A program made the translations under genes and the position numbers. DNA of 64,000 bases from Hysterangium stoloniferum (taxonomy: Eukaryota > Basidiomycota > Agaricomycetes > Hysterangiales > Hysterangiaceae). Location of the stretch: assembly GCA_015178975.1 (NCBI GenBank), contig WHVD01000068.1:310001-374000 (forward strand), written 5' to 3'. Positions 42,001 through 51,387 of the stretch are shown piece by piece (the stretch's first letter is position 1; every line of letters starts with the position of its first letter). The notes beneath the pieces were generated by a model. That model was not told the DNA's origin and ran no database searches. It saw only the letters and a program-made list of their open reading frames with translations.

Positions 42001-42719
42001 TTGGGCATGACACCCTCTGTGGCAATGAGTAGGGCTTCGAACAATGTGTCGAAGGCGTGGTCGAGGTCCTGGGTAGAAAGCAGGGGGAGGGAGTTGACCC
42101 TGTCAAGGAGGGGGGAGACCCGTTCTTTCCAAGGCCCCATCTTCGAAGGGTCAATGCGGAGATGAGGCTTGTCCAGGGTTGGGAGGGGGGGAGGAGTCTG
42201 ATCCACTGTGATGGACCACGAGATGGCGTTATGGTCAGAGTTTAGAGCAAAGGCGTCCTGGCATTTCCAGGAGGAGACCAGGTCTGTTTCAGAGGCGGCA
42301 AAGTTTGCTAGTGTGAGGTCGAGTACAGAGTCGGATTGGTTTGCGTGGCCTCTACGGGTAGGGCACTCTGGGTCGTTCAGTATGGAGAATCCCTGGGTGA
42401 CTGTCCACTCGAAGAAATCCACCGCAGCTCTGGATGGCTCGCGAGTGAGGTTGGGGGACCATGCAGGGTGGTGGAGATTAAAATCCCCAGCAACGACTGT
42501 GGGGATGGATGGGTCCAGACTAGTGTCGAATAAGGTATGAATTGTCAGGTCACTGCCCCGGGACCCAGAGTTATAGATATTGATTAGTATAAAGGGTTGA
42601 GACCCATACTGTACATGTAGCAGGAGCATATCTGGTGAGGCAGGAGAGTCAGCGAGAAAGTGAAAAGATCCACTCATAGGGACACTCAGAAAAGTGCGGA
42701 CAGTGTAAAAAGCCGACAT
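39024..42719 (-). CDS. LINE ORF2: endonuclease, RT and RNase H, 1231 aa
   Basis: One open frame of 1231 codons. The start is a truncated AP-endonuclease: VVAGDFNLHHPAW (residues ~78-90) and LNSDHNAISWS (~160) are its later catalytic motifs. RT: VVPKPRKADMSNPRSYRPIS, VTLDIKGFFDFVNH, VGIPQGSPLSPIL, and active site YVDDVLIL (~630). RNase H: AVFTDGSRRRSNG, VFDAEMLALAG, FFADNQAAI and WVPGHSGFQGNERADTLA. A C-terminal Cys/His group CPCG-x5-TREHILTSC follows. This is the layout of Tad1/I-type fungal LINEs. The first ~100 residues of the endonuclease are missing here and lie on the plus strand at 46758-46998. Unusually intact for this region. Confidence 0.93.
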   Translation of the reverse strand: MSAFYTVRTFLSVPMSGSFHFLADSPASPDMLLLHVQYGSQPFILINIYNSGSRGSDLTIHTLFDTSLDPSIPTVVAGDFNLHHPAWSPNLTREPSRAAVDFFEWTVTQGFSILNDPECPTRRGHANQSDSVLDLTLANFAASETDLVSSWKCQDAFALNSDHNAISWSITVDQTPPPLPTLDKPHLRIDPSKMGPWKERVSPLLDRVNSLPLLSTQDLDHAFDTLFEALLIATEGVMPKSKTKLKHCAPWWNDACDSALLDIQTAARVNKSIARSRFRGVVRTAKREWATDIICDTAPTEIWSLTKWATGSRRSRTPPIRSATGVSTHPEKQGRAFAQAFFPAAAPSALIDLPDDPLPLPIRDFPVFTQSEIRNSLSSTSNRSAPGESGINWRLIKWAFEVIPDVIMKLLNGCVTHQHHPTRLKTAIVTVVPKPRKADMSNPRSYRPISLLECLSKLLEKLVAQRVTFEVGKLNLVPSNQFGGRDKSSVIDACLTLTHDIQAAWSTRQVATAVTLDIKGFFDFVNHPRLIRTMELLGFAPHLIGWVKSFLSHRSVKVRVDGSTGPIVPLAEVGIPQGSPLSPILSTIYASPILRLSTAVPGTNVKSYVDDVLILAYSHSLESNVHLLGEALKPMLSTISALGLSTDVDKTELIHFFRPKTMPSSDMPLTIHPPHSQPFNVNPQPVIRWLGVWFDSHLTFRRHVSEVSNKALSAVAGLRILANCVRGLSVTNARLLYITVILPILTFGSAVWYTGVCQKELIKPLERAQAVGLRWLLGAFRTTPIAEMHHLASIIPIPFLLKRLSSNTATRFRALPVTSQVLVHLPPHWDEHDPTFPLHPRAVRRSNKRGGKTPPPTIIHRLAALTSAKSERISPYTPPPWERENPWGDHLQTILPAARSSDEERQRFINQLKSRIKVISTDPSHLAVFTDGSRRRSNGYKRTGCGFSAVHLGTEVASSQWGLGRRASVFDAEMLALAGAAARLPGIIDQFPSIMCVTFFADNQAAILSILDPSPHPAQLCSALFRKHVDSLFTSSRCTSLEISWVPGHSGFQGNERADTLAKQATSARPVLHSTITWARERAKVRSVREWGRDWAAKPHSNASALVLTSPPSLKLSPIHKDFPGSRAQHTHLIQAITGHGFLGEYYSRFLPNLSTACPCGSAPLQTREHILTSCSLFEGHRSLLRKVSRGLDLAFLLGTKSGLRVQILWPIVPLFHDIPSLYYRMPTPQY

Positions 42720-43640
42720 CGCAACAAATCCATAGATGAGGGAATGCGTTGGCTGGTTCCAAATTTATCATCCCGTTTCAAAGAGGACAAACTGGAGCCC
42801 CAAATGAAGCATGAGTCGCTTTTGTTGTTTTCTTCACCGCTTGAGTGATATTACTCAAGTATTGTCCATCAACTCCCTGCATGGGGATTGTTCTCGAGAG
42901 CCAGACTAAGCACTGTGATTCCATGCCCAATATCTCATTCTAACCTGGCATCGTTGTTTGGGAATTGTGGCGTGCCATGTGCCAACTTTCCAAATAGCTT
43001 GACCATGAGTACAGTCTTTGATTTCCTTCTTAATTCATCTTTGAGAGGAAGTGTAAACATATCTGGAGACATGAGTGTGATTAAAGACCTATAAAATCAA
43101 GGATATATTCCAATGCCATGTACCTTCAACCGTATCTGATTGATACTTGATATCACCTATGACTGAATCTTACAATCGCTGAAGCCTTTGGCTGGGTCGT
43201 TGTTCCTGGGAGCCACATTGGATCAACGCAATGGATGAGATTGTGACACTAACAGAGGACACTAGTGTCATCATTCTCTTGCACACCCTTTCATATGTAC
43301 TAGCAATTCTGACACAACCTAGCCATCGCTGGAGGAGGTTCACTCGCAGACCCCTCACTGTTGATCATGGTGCTCTCGTGAATCTGGGCACAGTGGGTTG
43401 CGACAGTCTCACACTAGTTTTGTGCTGTAGTAGTAAAGACGTTTTGAAGTGATATTTAACATCAATGTGCTTCAATCTTCACATGGCGCATTGATTTTCA
43501 GCAAATGCTATTGTCCCTTGATTGTCTTTGAAGATTACCGTCGCTTCTTCATATATGATGTTAAGTTCTTCCAAGAAATGACGTGTCCACATAATTTCAA
43601 TGTTACAAAAGATAATAAACTCAGGTTAGAAAACTCGGGA
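42720..43640. other. Non-LINE spacer between the two LINE halves
   Basis: About 920 bp of ordinary composition, unlike the GC-rich LINE on either side. A frame at about 43190-43400 (WVVVPGSHIG-like, then VTLTEDTSVIILLHTLSYVL) looks protein-like, but no family is recognised. Confidence 0.35.
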
Positions 43641-44823
43641 GATATCGCACGTGTCATGGACGGTTACTCCCAACCACCACCATCTGCTTCCGCCCTGCGA
43701 ACGGGCTGATGCTCTCTCTCCCCTGGGGACGATATCAGCTCCGGTTTTAAAAAAGCAAAATTCGTCCACAACCCTGGTCCTAGCCACGACATGGACGAAG
43801 ACTCCCCCACACCCTCGCCTGCCTTCAACCCAACCCTTCCCCTCCCGAACACGCTCAGTTCCACTCACCTCCCAACTGAGCCCTCCACCCTCACTGACCC
43901 GCAACTCCTCCTTTCACGCACCATCAACTCCGTGAAGAACATAATTGAGGTCTACTCCAAATCCTACGCTGTCGACGACCCAATTGCCAGGTGGGTCACT
44001 CTCTGCCTCAGCCTAATTGACATTATTGTAGACCCCCTCCCCCCACGGCGAACCCTTCATCGACCCTTCTATTGCCGATGCCCACTCAGAAATCCGCACA
44101 TACCTCAGTCAAGCCTTCAAGGTCTCCACATCTGCCCCCCCCCCAGGATGCCCCACCTCCCCCATCCCTCCCAACCCCCCCTCCCGTGCTGGATGGCAAC
44201 ATCACACACTACCTCCAACAATTCCAACAATCGATCACGGCCCAACTCTCACGATTGGAACGCCAAATCTCCAACGGAACTCGCACCCCCCCCCACCCAG
44301 ACCCCTCCCTCTGGCCCACGATCCTTTGCTGCAGTCGCTGCCTCACCGCCCATCTCAGGTCCCCCAGCTCCCAAAACTCCCAAGCCCCCCCTTCGCAAAC
44401 CCCCCTCCCCAATCCACTTCGTGGTTCGCTTCAAAGGCAACCCTCCACTGGCAGACAGCCGCCCCCCTCCCTTAATCCTCTCCAAGAGGATCAACGCCAA
44501 ACTTAAAGCCATCCCCACCGCCTGTGGCCTCCAGGCCATCGGGACCCACTGGAACCCAACTGGCAACCTCATCGTCACATTCCCCCTTGCCACCTCCCCC
44601 ACCCTCATCTCAGCTCACCTCCCATCCATCCGCGAGGCCCTAGACCTCGGCTCGGACCCCACCATATCACGCGACACTCACTGGTCCAAGATCGTCCTGT
44701 CCGGCGTCTTTGCATGTGAGTTCCCCGGAAGCCCAGTCTTCTCTGACACCTCCCTCCTGGACTCGTTCAACAACCTCCCCTTCGCCTCTAAAATCACCCT
44801 CACCCAACCCCCTCCTGGGTCTG

Positions 44824-46289
44824 TGTGATGTATCACCATCATCTCATAATGTTCTCTTAATTTTCTTTGAATTATTTAATATTTTCTTGTATTTTTATTG
44901 TATTTTTACTATGTTTATTGTGAAAAATAGGCCTTATTCCTTTTAACTTTGCATAAATAATAGCATATATGAACTCATATTATGCTATTATTACTCAATT
45001 AATTTATTATAATTTTTAACTAATTATTTATATTTTATTTACTTAGTTATTACTGTTCGGCACATGACTTGCTTGTATGTGTGCATTCGGGCGTCACATG
45101 ACTACAGTCACACGAGTGACTGTAACACTAGTCACGGGTGACTGTAACACTAGTCACGGGTGACTGTAACACTAGTCACGGGTGACTGTAACACTAGTCA
45201 CGGGTGACTGTAACACTAGTCACGGGTGACTGTAACACTAGTCACGGGTGACTGTAACACTAGTCACGGGTGACTGTAACACTAGTCACAGGAGTGACTG
45301 TCACATAAGTCACGGTCCGGTATCGGGATGTCACACAGGTCACGAATGTGACTACCCAAGTCATTATTTGATCCCGCCGACTCATCGTTTGCTTCCGTCC
45401 CCGGGACCGCGGCCTTGAACCTTCATGTTCAAGCAAGAGGTTAGAACCCTTGTCTCAGAGAAGGGAATCACATGATAGACAAAGGGTAAATAATGAGTAG
45501 AATATGAGGTCATTATGACCTAACTAATGACCTCATAAACTAAATAGTTAGCTAATCATTGAGTTATCAAAATGTATATAAGGAGGGCCAACTTTCCAAT
45601 AAAATCATCTATCTCACACATATTTTACAGTACAGCACAGAAGCTTACCTCATCATCCTAAGGACAATAATAGCCTTAGTCTGATACACTCACTGCAAGC
45701 ACCTACACTTGCAGCATCTTGAATCTTTGTCAGCACTCTTGGACTTAGCTAATCATCTAAGTTCCCCCAGCCTCACAGCTACCCTTTAGGCTTATTAATT
45801 AGATAATAAACCTAATAAGTATCTAAGTATCCTTACTGAAATTTCCCTGCCAATACTAGATTACTCAAGGCCCAGCCCTAAGTTTATTGAATTAATCAAG
45901 TACAAGCACTCAGATAATCCAATACATATTATTTTTTCTATTAATAAATTATTTAACACCTTGTTAAATAACTATTAATAGTTACAAATAAGCATACAAG
46001 AATCCGAAGCTCTTATATCAAGTCTCTGCCAAGTTACTGCGCATATATTCAGCTTCCAGCCCCTATTCTCAAGGAATAGTTCTTTTATTTGCTAAAAGAG
46101 TCATACACAGTTCTATTGAACCTTTCAATAATCAAAATAAGCATTGATTTGAGTTGTTTAAGCTTCATAGCGCAGCTCATTAATCTATCAGTATTTAAAT
46201 TACTGGACCTTTGCTTGTTTTGTTGTTGAAGCTCTGTGACACTATAGCATATATTGAGCTATCTAAGAGAATCCCCTGAATACATTACA
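44824..46289 (+). mobile_element. Solo LTR in LINE ORF1, 1466 bp
   Basis: It starts TGTGATGTATC, ends GAATACATTACA, and has target duplication GTCTG (44819-44823, 46290-46294). Same family as 2863-4776. TATATAA box at 45575-45581. It contains a 22-bp array absent from the other copy. Confidence 0.9.
45097..45305. repeat. 22-bp palindromic tandem array in the solo LTR
   Basis: About eight units of cactagtcacgggtgactgt-aa. The centre GTCACGGGTGAC-like part is self-complementary. It sits in the U3-like half of the LTR, upstream of the TATA box. Confidence 0.9.
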
Positions 46290-46757
46290 GTCTGACCCCC
46301 GGACGCAATCGCCGGTCTCAAGTCCTCCATCTCGCTAGCCTTCGAAGACCCTGACGGCACTCTCCTCAAGGAAGCCTTCCAAATGCAATTTTTCATGTTC
46401 AGTGCCCCGGTCGTAGTGAAACGCTGGGTGGACAAACTGAAACTCCGCCAATGCCCCATCTACTGGGCCATTGGCCATGCCACCCCACAATGCAAGTCCC
46501 ATCCTAAGTGCCGCCTCTGCAGTGAATGCCACGCTGAAGCAGATCACCACACCAAGTGCAACGACTGCAAGCTCGCCAATCTCCCTGCCAACCAGGACTG
46601 CCCCCACAACTTCAGGTGCGTCAACTGCTCTGGCCCTCATGTAGCTGACTCCCCCGAGTGCCGCAAGTATGTGATACCCCCCACCCTGACTCAGGCCCCC
46701 CCACCCCCCCAGCCTTCAAACCACCCCCCCTCTGACACTGATATTGCTTTCGACTAA

Positions 46758-46998
46758 TGTCACCCCCGCCACTTCGATGCCTCCAACTCAACATGGCCCG
46801 CTCCAACACTCACATGCACTGTATACTCAACACCCTTCTCAACTACAACATCCTCTTCCTCTAAGAGCCCTGGTGGGGAAAGATTGGCACTGGACACTCC
46901 ATCACTGATCCGTCCGGGACTGACATCAAGGGCACCGTTTCCTGCCCCGCCTGGGAGGCTTTCCTCCCCCTCACCACAGCGGGCAGGGTGTGCGGCCA
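46758..46998 (+). pseudogene. LINE ORF2 N-terminus (endonuclease start)
   Basis: Directly after ORF1: MSPPPLRCLQLNMARSNTHM, then LNTLLNYNILFL, a TAA (46862-46864) where the family has Gln in L-Q-E-P-W-W, then EPWWGKIGTGHSITDPSGTD. It breaks at about residue 80, just before the point where the minus-strand ORF2 at 42719 begins. The sequence then switches to the CBM19-like gene copy. Confidence 0.85.
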
Positions 46999-46999
46999 T

Positions 47000-47666
47000 G
47001 GCAGGAGCCGGCGCTGGTGCAACTTGGTCGGGATGGGTTACCCCAGTTGCAGCAATCTAATCGTCTCGGTCTGCAGCCGTGTCGCATGTGATGCTCTGTT
47101 TTAGGAAGCGCGTGTCAGTATCCATAGTAACGAGGAAATCGAATGGATGAAGACAGACGGTTCCTGGCTTGTTAACGAGAGGAAGAGCAACACAGCTGAT
47201 ATTAAGTGTTAGGAAAGAAAGATAGACCATGTGTCTATTAAGCATACATTGTCCCGACTGCACAGGACGTTAGTAGGAATTTCCCCCCAGAGCACTGATG
47301 GAGACATGAGATGGCATGGCATTTCTACGTAAAAGTGAGATAAAAATCCCCGGCATACCTGGGCAAACTTTCCGTTGATACAGGTCAGGTCACCATCGGG
47401 TGCAAGCGGAGCTTGCGGACAAGGAAGTGAACTTATCACTAGAGTACATATACAGTCAATGGGGTCAACATTTGGTGGGAATCACATACTTCAATGCAAT
47501 CGCATCTTGACCATTCTTCAAAGTGGATGGTTTAGCACCAACGTCAGGAGCCTATGGGGATCTTAATGGGTTAACACAGGGTCAAATATAACAGGATACA
47601 CAGGGGTGCAGCCAAGACAGAGACGAATAGGGTAGCGATGACGACGGTAAATGTTAATGAGAACAT
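47000..47666 (-). pseudogene. CBM19-like secreted gene, 3'-truncated copy
   Basis: It starts at ATG 47666 with a signal peptide (MFSLTFTVVIATLFVSVLAA). Several short exons follow. This copy keeps the exon with KFTSLSASSAC ... DGDLTCINGKFAQ that the copy at 62197 lacks, but one base is missing in it near the Cys codon, giving a frameshift. The first chitin-binding-type domain continues with CSGGKFLLTSCAVGT, CVALPLVNKPGT and ITCDTAADRD. The second domain is gone: the gene ends at the LINE junction at 46999. Confidence 0.7.
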
Positions 47667-48564
47667 GGCTAAAGGGAAATTAATAACTGAACATCATCGG
47701 TGAACAAGATGCCAGAATGAAAGGAGCTGCCGACAACTCAATCGTGGTCTGTTTGTGATATTAGATATTAGAAATACGTTAAAGGAGGGAGGATACCTGG
47801 TAGCAAGAATGATGGTGGAGAGGAACCTGAAGAGGAAAGGTGGGATCTAGGTTTTTGAGGGGTTTGTACATCTGAGAACTGCCGTCCGGTGAGAATTTTT
47901 TTCAGGGATTGGGAACAGCACCTTATACACTCACTTTCAATGCTAGCGAATAGTAACAAGTGCCTCTAAAACTGCAATAAATTGGTACAATTTGAACTAC
48001 TACAACGAATTTTATGCGATAATTTCACAGCATGGGTCGTTGTCTTTGTGATCGGATTTTCATTTTAACTACTGTGGTTTCTGCCAAGCCAAGCCGGAAG
48101 CAGCCAGAGCAGGAGCCAAATGTATTTATAACGGCCATTAGCAGCTCATTTCGATGGGGATAGGGATAGGCACTTGGAAATGGAATGACTGGATTATGTT
48201 TGAGAATGATGCAATTCCACAAAATATGTCTAGATTGAATCCCCTTCTCAACGTATTAGCATATAAGTGTAACTTATGGATTGATGTCGATCATAGCCCA
48301 GTCGACACCAGAGGCTTCGACAAGCTCGAATCACCACACAGTTCACCTGTATCTAGGACAGCAGTTGGACATAGACAGTCTCAGTCATTTCCTTGGGTGA
48401 TTTGCCATGAAATGGGGGTCAGATTGATACATTTTACACCTTTCTGAGTCTGGAAAATAAATAAATAGAATAATTACTTGACATAATGAACTGTGCCCAA
48501 TCATTTTATTTTACTTCTTCAAGTGCCACTGCATGGTCACTCATAATACTTGGTAGAAATGGCA
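47667..48564. other. Shared promoter block and spacer
   Basis: About 47700-48060 (ctgccgacaactcaatcgtgg, agatattagaaatac, gagaactgccgtccggtg, aattggtacaattt) recurs at 57270-57620 and 63215-63570, in two cases directly upstream of a CBM19-like start. About 48300-48385 is the 85-bp word also seen at 50909, 57686 and 60808. Confidence 0.6.
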
Positions 48565-50259
48565 TCACCGTGCACCATGGCCTTCAACTCTCTCACCACC
48601 ATATGTTTCCTCACACCTCTCTGCGGAATGAACGGGGAGTTCCCCTTCGTGAGGTGCACAAATAAAATCTCCTGTATAATGTGCATCTCTGACGTCCTCG
48701 ATCAAAGAATTTCCAATACTGCGTACCGCCGCTCGGAAGGTAGTAACCACGAAACTGTTCGTCGGATTGATCGCCTCATATGACGAGTTTAATTCTCGCA
48801 CATCGGGAAAGAAGCAGCAAATGAGGAGGGTGGATATGCTGCAGTTGCCATTAAGAATTTAGAGAACATAAATGCGATAAATACTTGCCAACGCTCCATG
48901 TCTGCACCGGTGCTTGAAAATGGAGTCTATTGTAGGTGTGAGATGAGTACGTGAACATTAAATCCACAGAGGAGAAAAGAGATTCACTGAGACAAGCTTG
49001 GCAGAAATGCTGTAGTATCAGTGAAATAGGGGGAAAGGGAGTGGTAATCCCAAACCTTATTCATGATTATGCTCTGTAAAGTCCATATAAAAACTACACT
49101 AAAAAATCAAAATCATCATTTCATGAACTGAACTCAGGTTACTTTAGTACTGACACAAATCGGAGAACACCTGTAATTAATATGAACAGGCTCGTAAGGA
49201 ACATTTAGGCTCAAATGCCGAGGTAAATACCTTGTTGTACAATTAGATAGGTTATAGATCTTTTCTGCAATCCTTTAATATCCCTTTGTAGCCTAATTGT
49301 TCTGATAGTGTAGAATAAGGTGGTGAATAATATGAGCCCATCAAATGTAATTGTCAAAGCACTTTCTGCTGTGTCTATGGCAATCATATCAACTGGAGCT
49401 CTCCAGGCATATGCAATGGACTTCTGTACACCTGTTTAATCCTGTTAATTAGTTACATTGTTCCAGTGGAGTGAAACGCACAGTTTTATACTGGGCAGCG
49501 AAATACAATTATCATGGACTGCGCCAAACTATCACGCTCATAAGTCTACCGATCCATTAGACACGGTGCTAATGCGTAAACACACCACACGGCAGCACAT
49601 TCGGGCGAGATATATTAGCAATATCAATGTTGAAAGGTATTTCTGATTTCTGCTTATGGCGTAACCAGTAATATCCCTGAGATCCATCCTTGGTTGAGTT
49701 ATTTGAGCAAGTATATGCTAAATAGATTGAACATCATATGCACCAAGTGTTGCTACAATCTCCAAGGCATCTATAGTTCGTACCATAGCATTACATGCCC
49801 TATGGCCAACCGGTGAACAACTATTGTGAGGGTTCAGAAAATACCACGCACTATCAACTGCTATCAGTCGCGGAAGCATTTTCGGGCCCGCCTCACCTCT
49901 AACGGTGGATCCGCCCAATCGAGGACCACATAACATATACATTTCGATTAGGGCGCAATATCGCGCAATGATATACAGCACAGATGGTAGTCTGATCCTA
50001 CTCTTCCAAACGAACTGGATTTCCGCCGGAAGAGTCAAAATTGTGTCATAACTCAGCAGAACTGCGATGCCCGTCTATAAAGTGTGGTAAACAACTGCGA
50101 CTGCTTGTAGACAGACCTAGTGCTGTGAAATAGGTGCAAGTCCCAACCGTCCTGGAAACTTACGGTCAGCGATGTGTGCGATGAGACGGCGAAAGGTAAG
50201 TAGTTACTGTACAATTGCTTCTTGAATAACCGCCCTTTGAACATCTCCCACGGATGCCA
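48565..50259 (-). pseudogene. DUF6533-type membrane protein, copy I
   Basis: Minus strand, start region MASVGDVQRAVIQEAIVQ, many short exons. The core reads AVLLSYDTILTLPAEIQFVW then KSRIRLPSVLYIIARY (DUF6533 signature: YD-x-x-LTL-x-x-E-x-x-x-x-W). Further exons: SIAYAWRAPVDMIAIDTAES, ITFDGLILFTTLFYTIRTIR and KRSITYLIVQQGVLRFVSVL. The last exon is ISTLLICCFFPDVRELNSSY...VEGHGAR. An extra base after YIIARYCALIE shifts the frame relative to copy II, and the exon 1 frame meets TAA, so this copy is probably dead. Paralogue of 57959-59666. Confidence 0.7.
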
Positions 50260-51387
50260 TGTGAGATAACGACAAGTATCAGGGCTGGGTCGCTCTTAGC
50301 CTTTAATTAGCAGCATTCACGGTGCATTATAAGTAGTTGACTGCAGGCGCTCAATGAGAAGCAAGTCTGTCGCTCCAGAAACCTAACAACTTGCGCAGTT
50401 ATGAATCAGAGGGGAAGGTTCATAGTCACTTGATGAGCAGTCCTTACTGACCGCCAGAAATTACCTTCGTATAACAAATTACGAGATGACATGGTCCCCT
50501 GCCATTTACTGTATTCCATATGTTGCAAATCAATGTATTCATACAGGAATCATTAGATACGCTGATGCCACATGTGGACAAGTTTGCCGAAGCCATACTC
50601 TGTACGCCTAGTCATGAACTGATGGCAATTCGCTATCAGAGGGAACAATTTTGGCACTCAAATTTCAATAAACAACATCGTACTCACAATTCCAACCCCA
50701 TATTCCAGCATGTCACCTGTTAGCTGAGATGATTAATAGGTGTGGCTGTGTCGGGTCGTGGTATCTGGCGCGGTGGAAGCATTGATATTGGAAAGTCTGC
50801 GATACCGCCAGGTGCCAACAGCTTCACACGGAATTAATCATCAACGGTTATAACGACAGAGCCCGTACTCACGTCTTCGTAACAAAGAGTGCAATCATCC
50901 CGGTGCGTTCTCGACACGCCAGAGGCTCGACAAGCTGGAACCATCACACAGTTCGCCTGTATCTAGGCCCGACAGCAGTTGGGCAAGGACGATCTCAGAC
51001 ATCGCCTGATCATCCCCTGCACCCCTCTTTATCGGTCTCCTACAACAATGACGCTTCTGTATTTGGAAAATGGTTGGATTTGTATGAAATACGTTGAGAT
51101 GTCTCATATACTTCTAAACGTTAACTTTTGGGAATTCGGTAAACGAGCGGCAAGGACTCGACCCGAGCAGCCGGCATCAGGTAAGTCGGCATCTAGCCAG
51201 GCCGACAGACCTGATCAGGATTTTCGGATTTTTCCGACACACTTTCCTGATGTATTGGGTGCATTATTTAACCTCTCAAGCCGGTACACCACGAGATCCC
51301 CACCCCCAGTCATCTCGCTGTTGCTACTCACCGTTGTCCACCAGACAGATTCAGTAAAGTATATATTCATCTGAAAATTTTTTTACA
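50260..51387. other. Duplicated spacer, then upstream region of the ZZ gene
   Basis: About 50260-50700 matches 59667-60190, and 50870-51010 matches 60770-60960. A minus frame here (50895-51107) is the counterpart of 60877-61203. From 51170 the sequence is unique except the 40-bp word shared with 15302. Confidence 0.5.

Larger units (their letters stand above)
43791..46757 (+). pseudogene. LINE ORF1 (gag-like), split by a solo LTR
   Basis: The first part, 43791-44823, is Pro/Ser-rich and contains PIHFVVRFKGNPPL and LILSKRINAKLKAIPTACGL; frames shift at least once near 44040-44330. The second part, 46295-46757, contains IAGLKSSISLAFEDPDGTLL and then Cys/His knuckles, the last complete (CVNCSGPHVADSPEC). 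The first knuckle has Tyr for one Cys. After removing the LTR (44824-46289) and one GTCTG, the halves are still one base out of register, near a run of five C. The product would bind LINE RNA. Confidence 0.85.

Noticed and set aside
41614-42165. A 183-codon plus-strand protein
   Set aside because: It mirrors the long LINE ORF2 on the other strand.
45100-45305. A CRISPR-like array
   Set aside because: Units are directly joined 22-bp repeats without unique spacers, and the genome is eukaryotic.
39024-46998. Classical twin-priming inversion of the LINE
   Set aside because: Twin priming would join the LINE 5' end directly to ORF2; a 0.9-kb non-LINE spacer lies between, so a genomic inversion is preferred.
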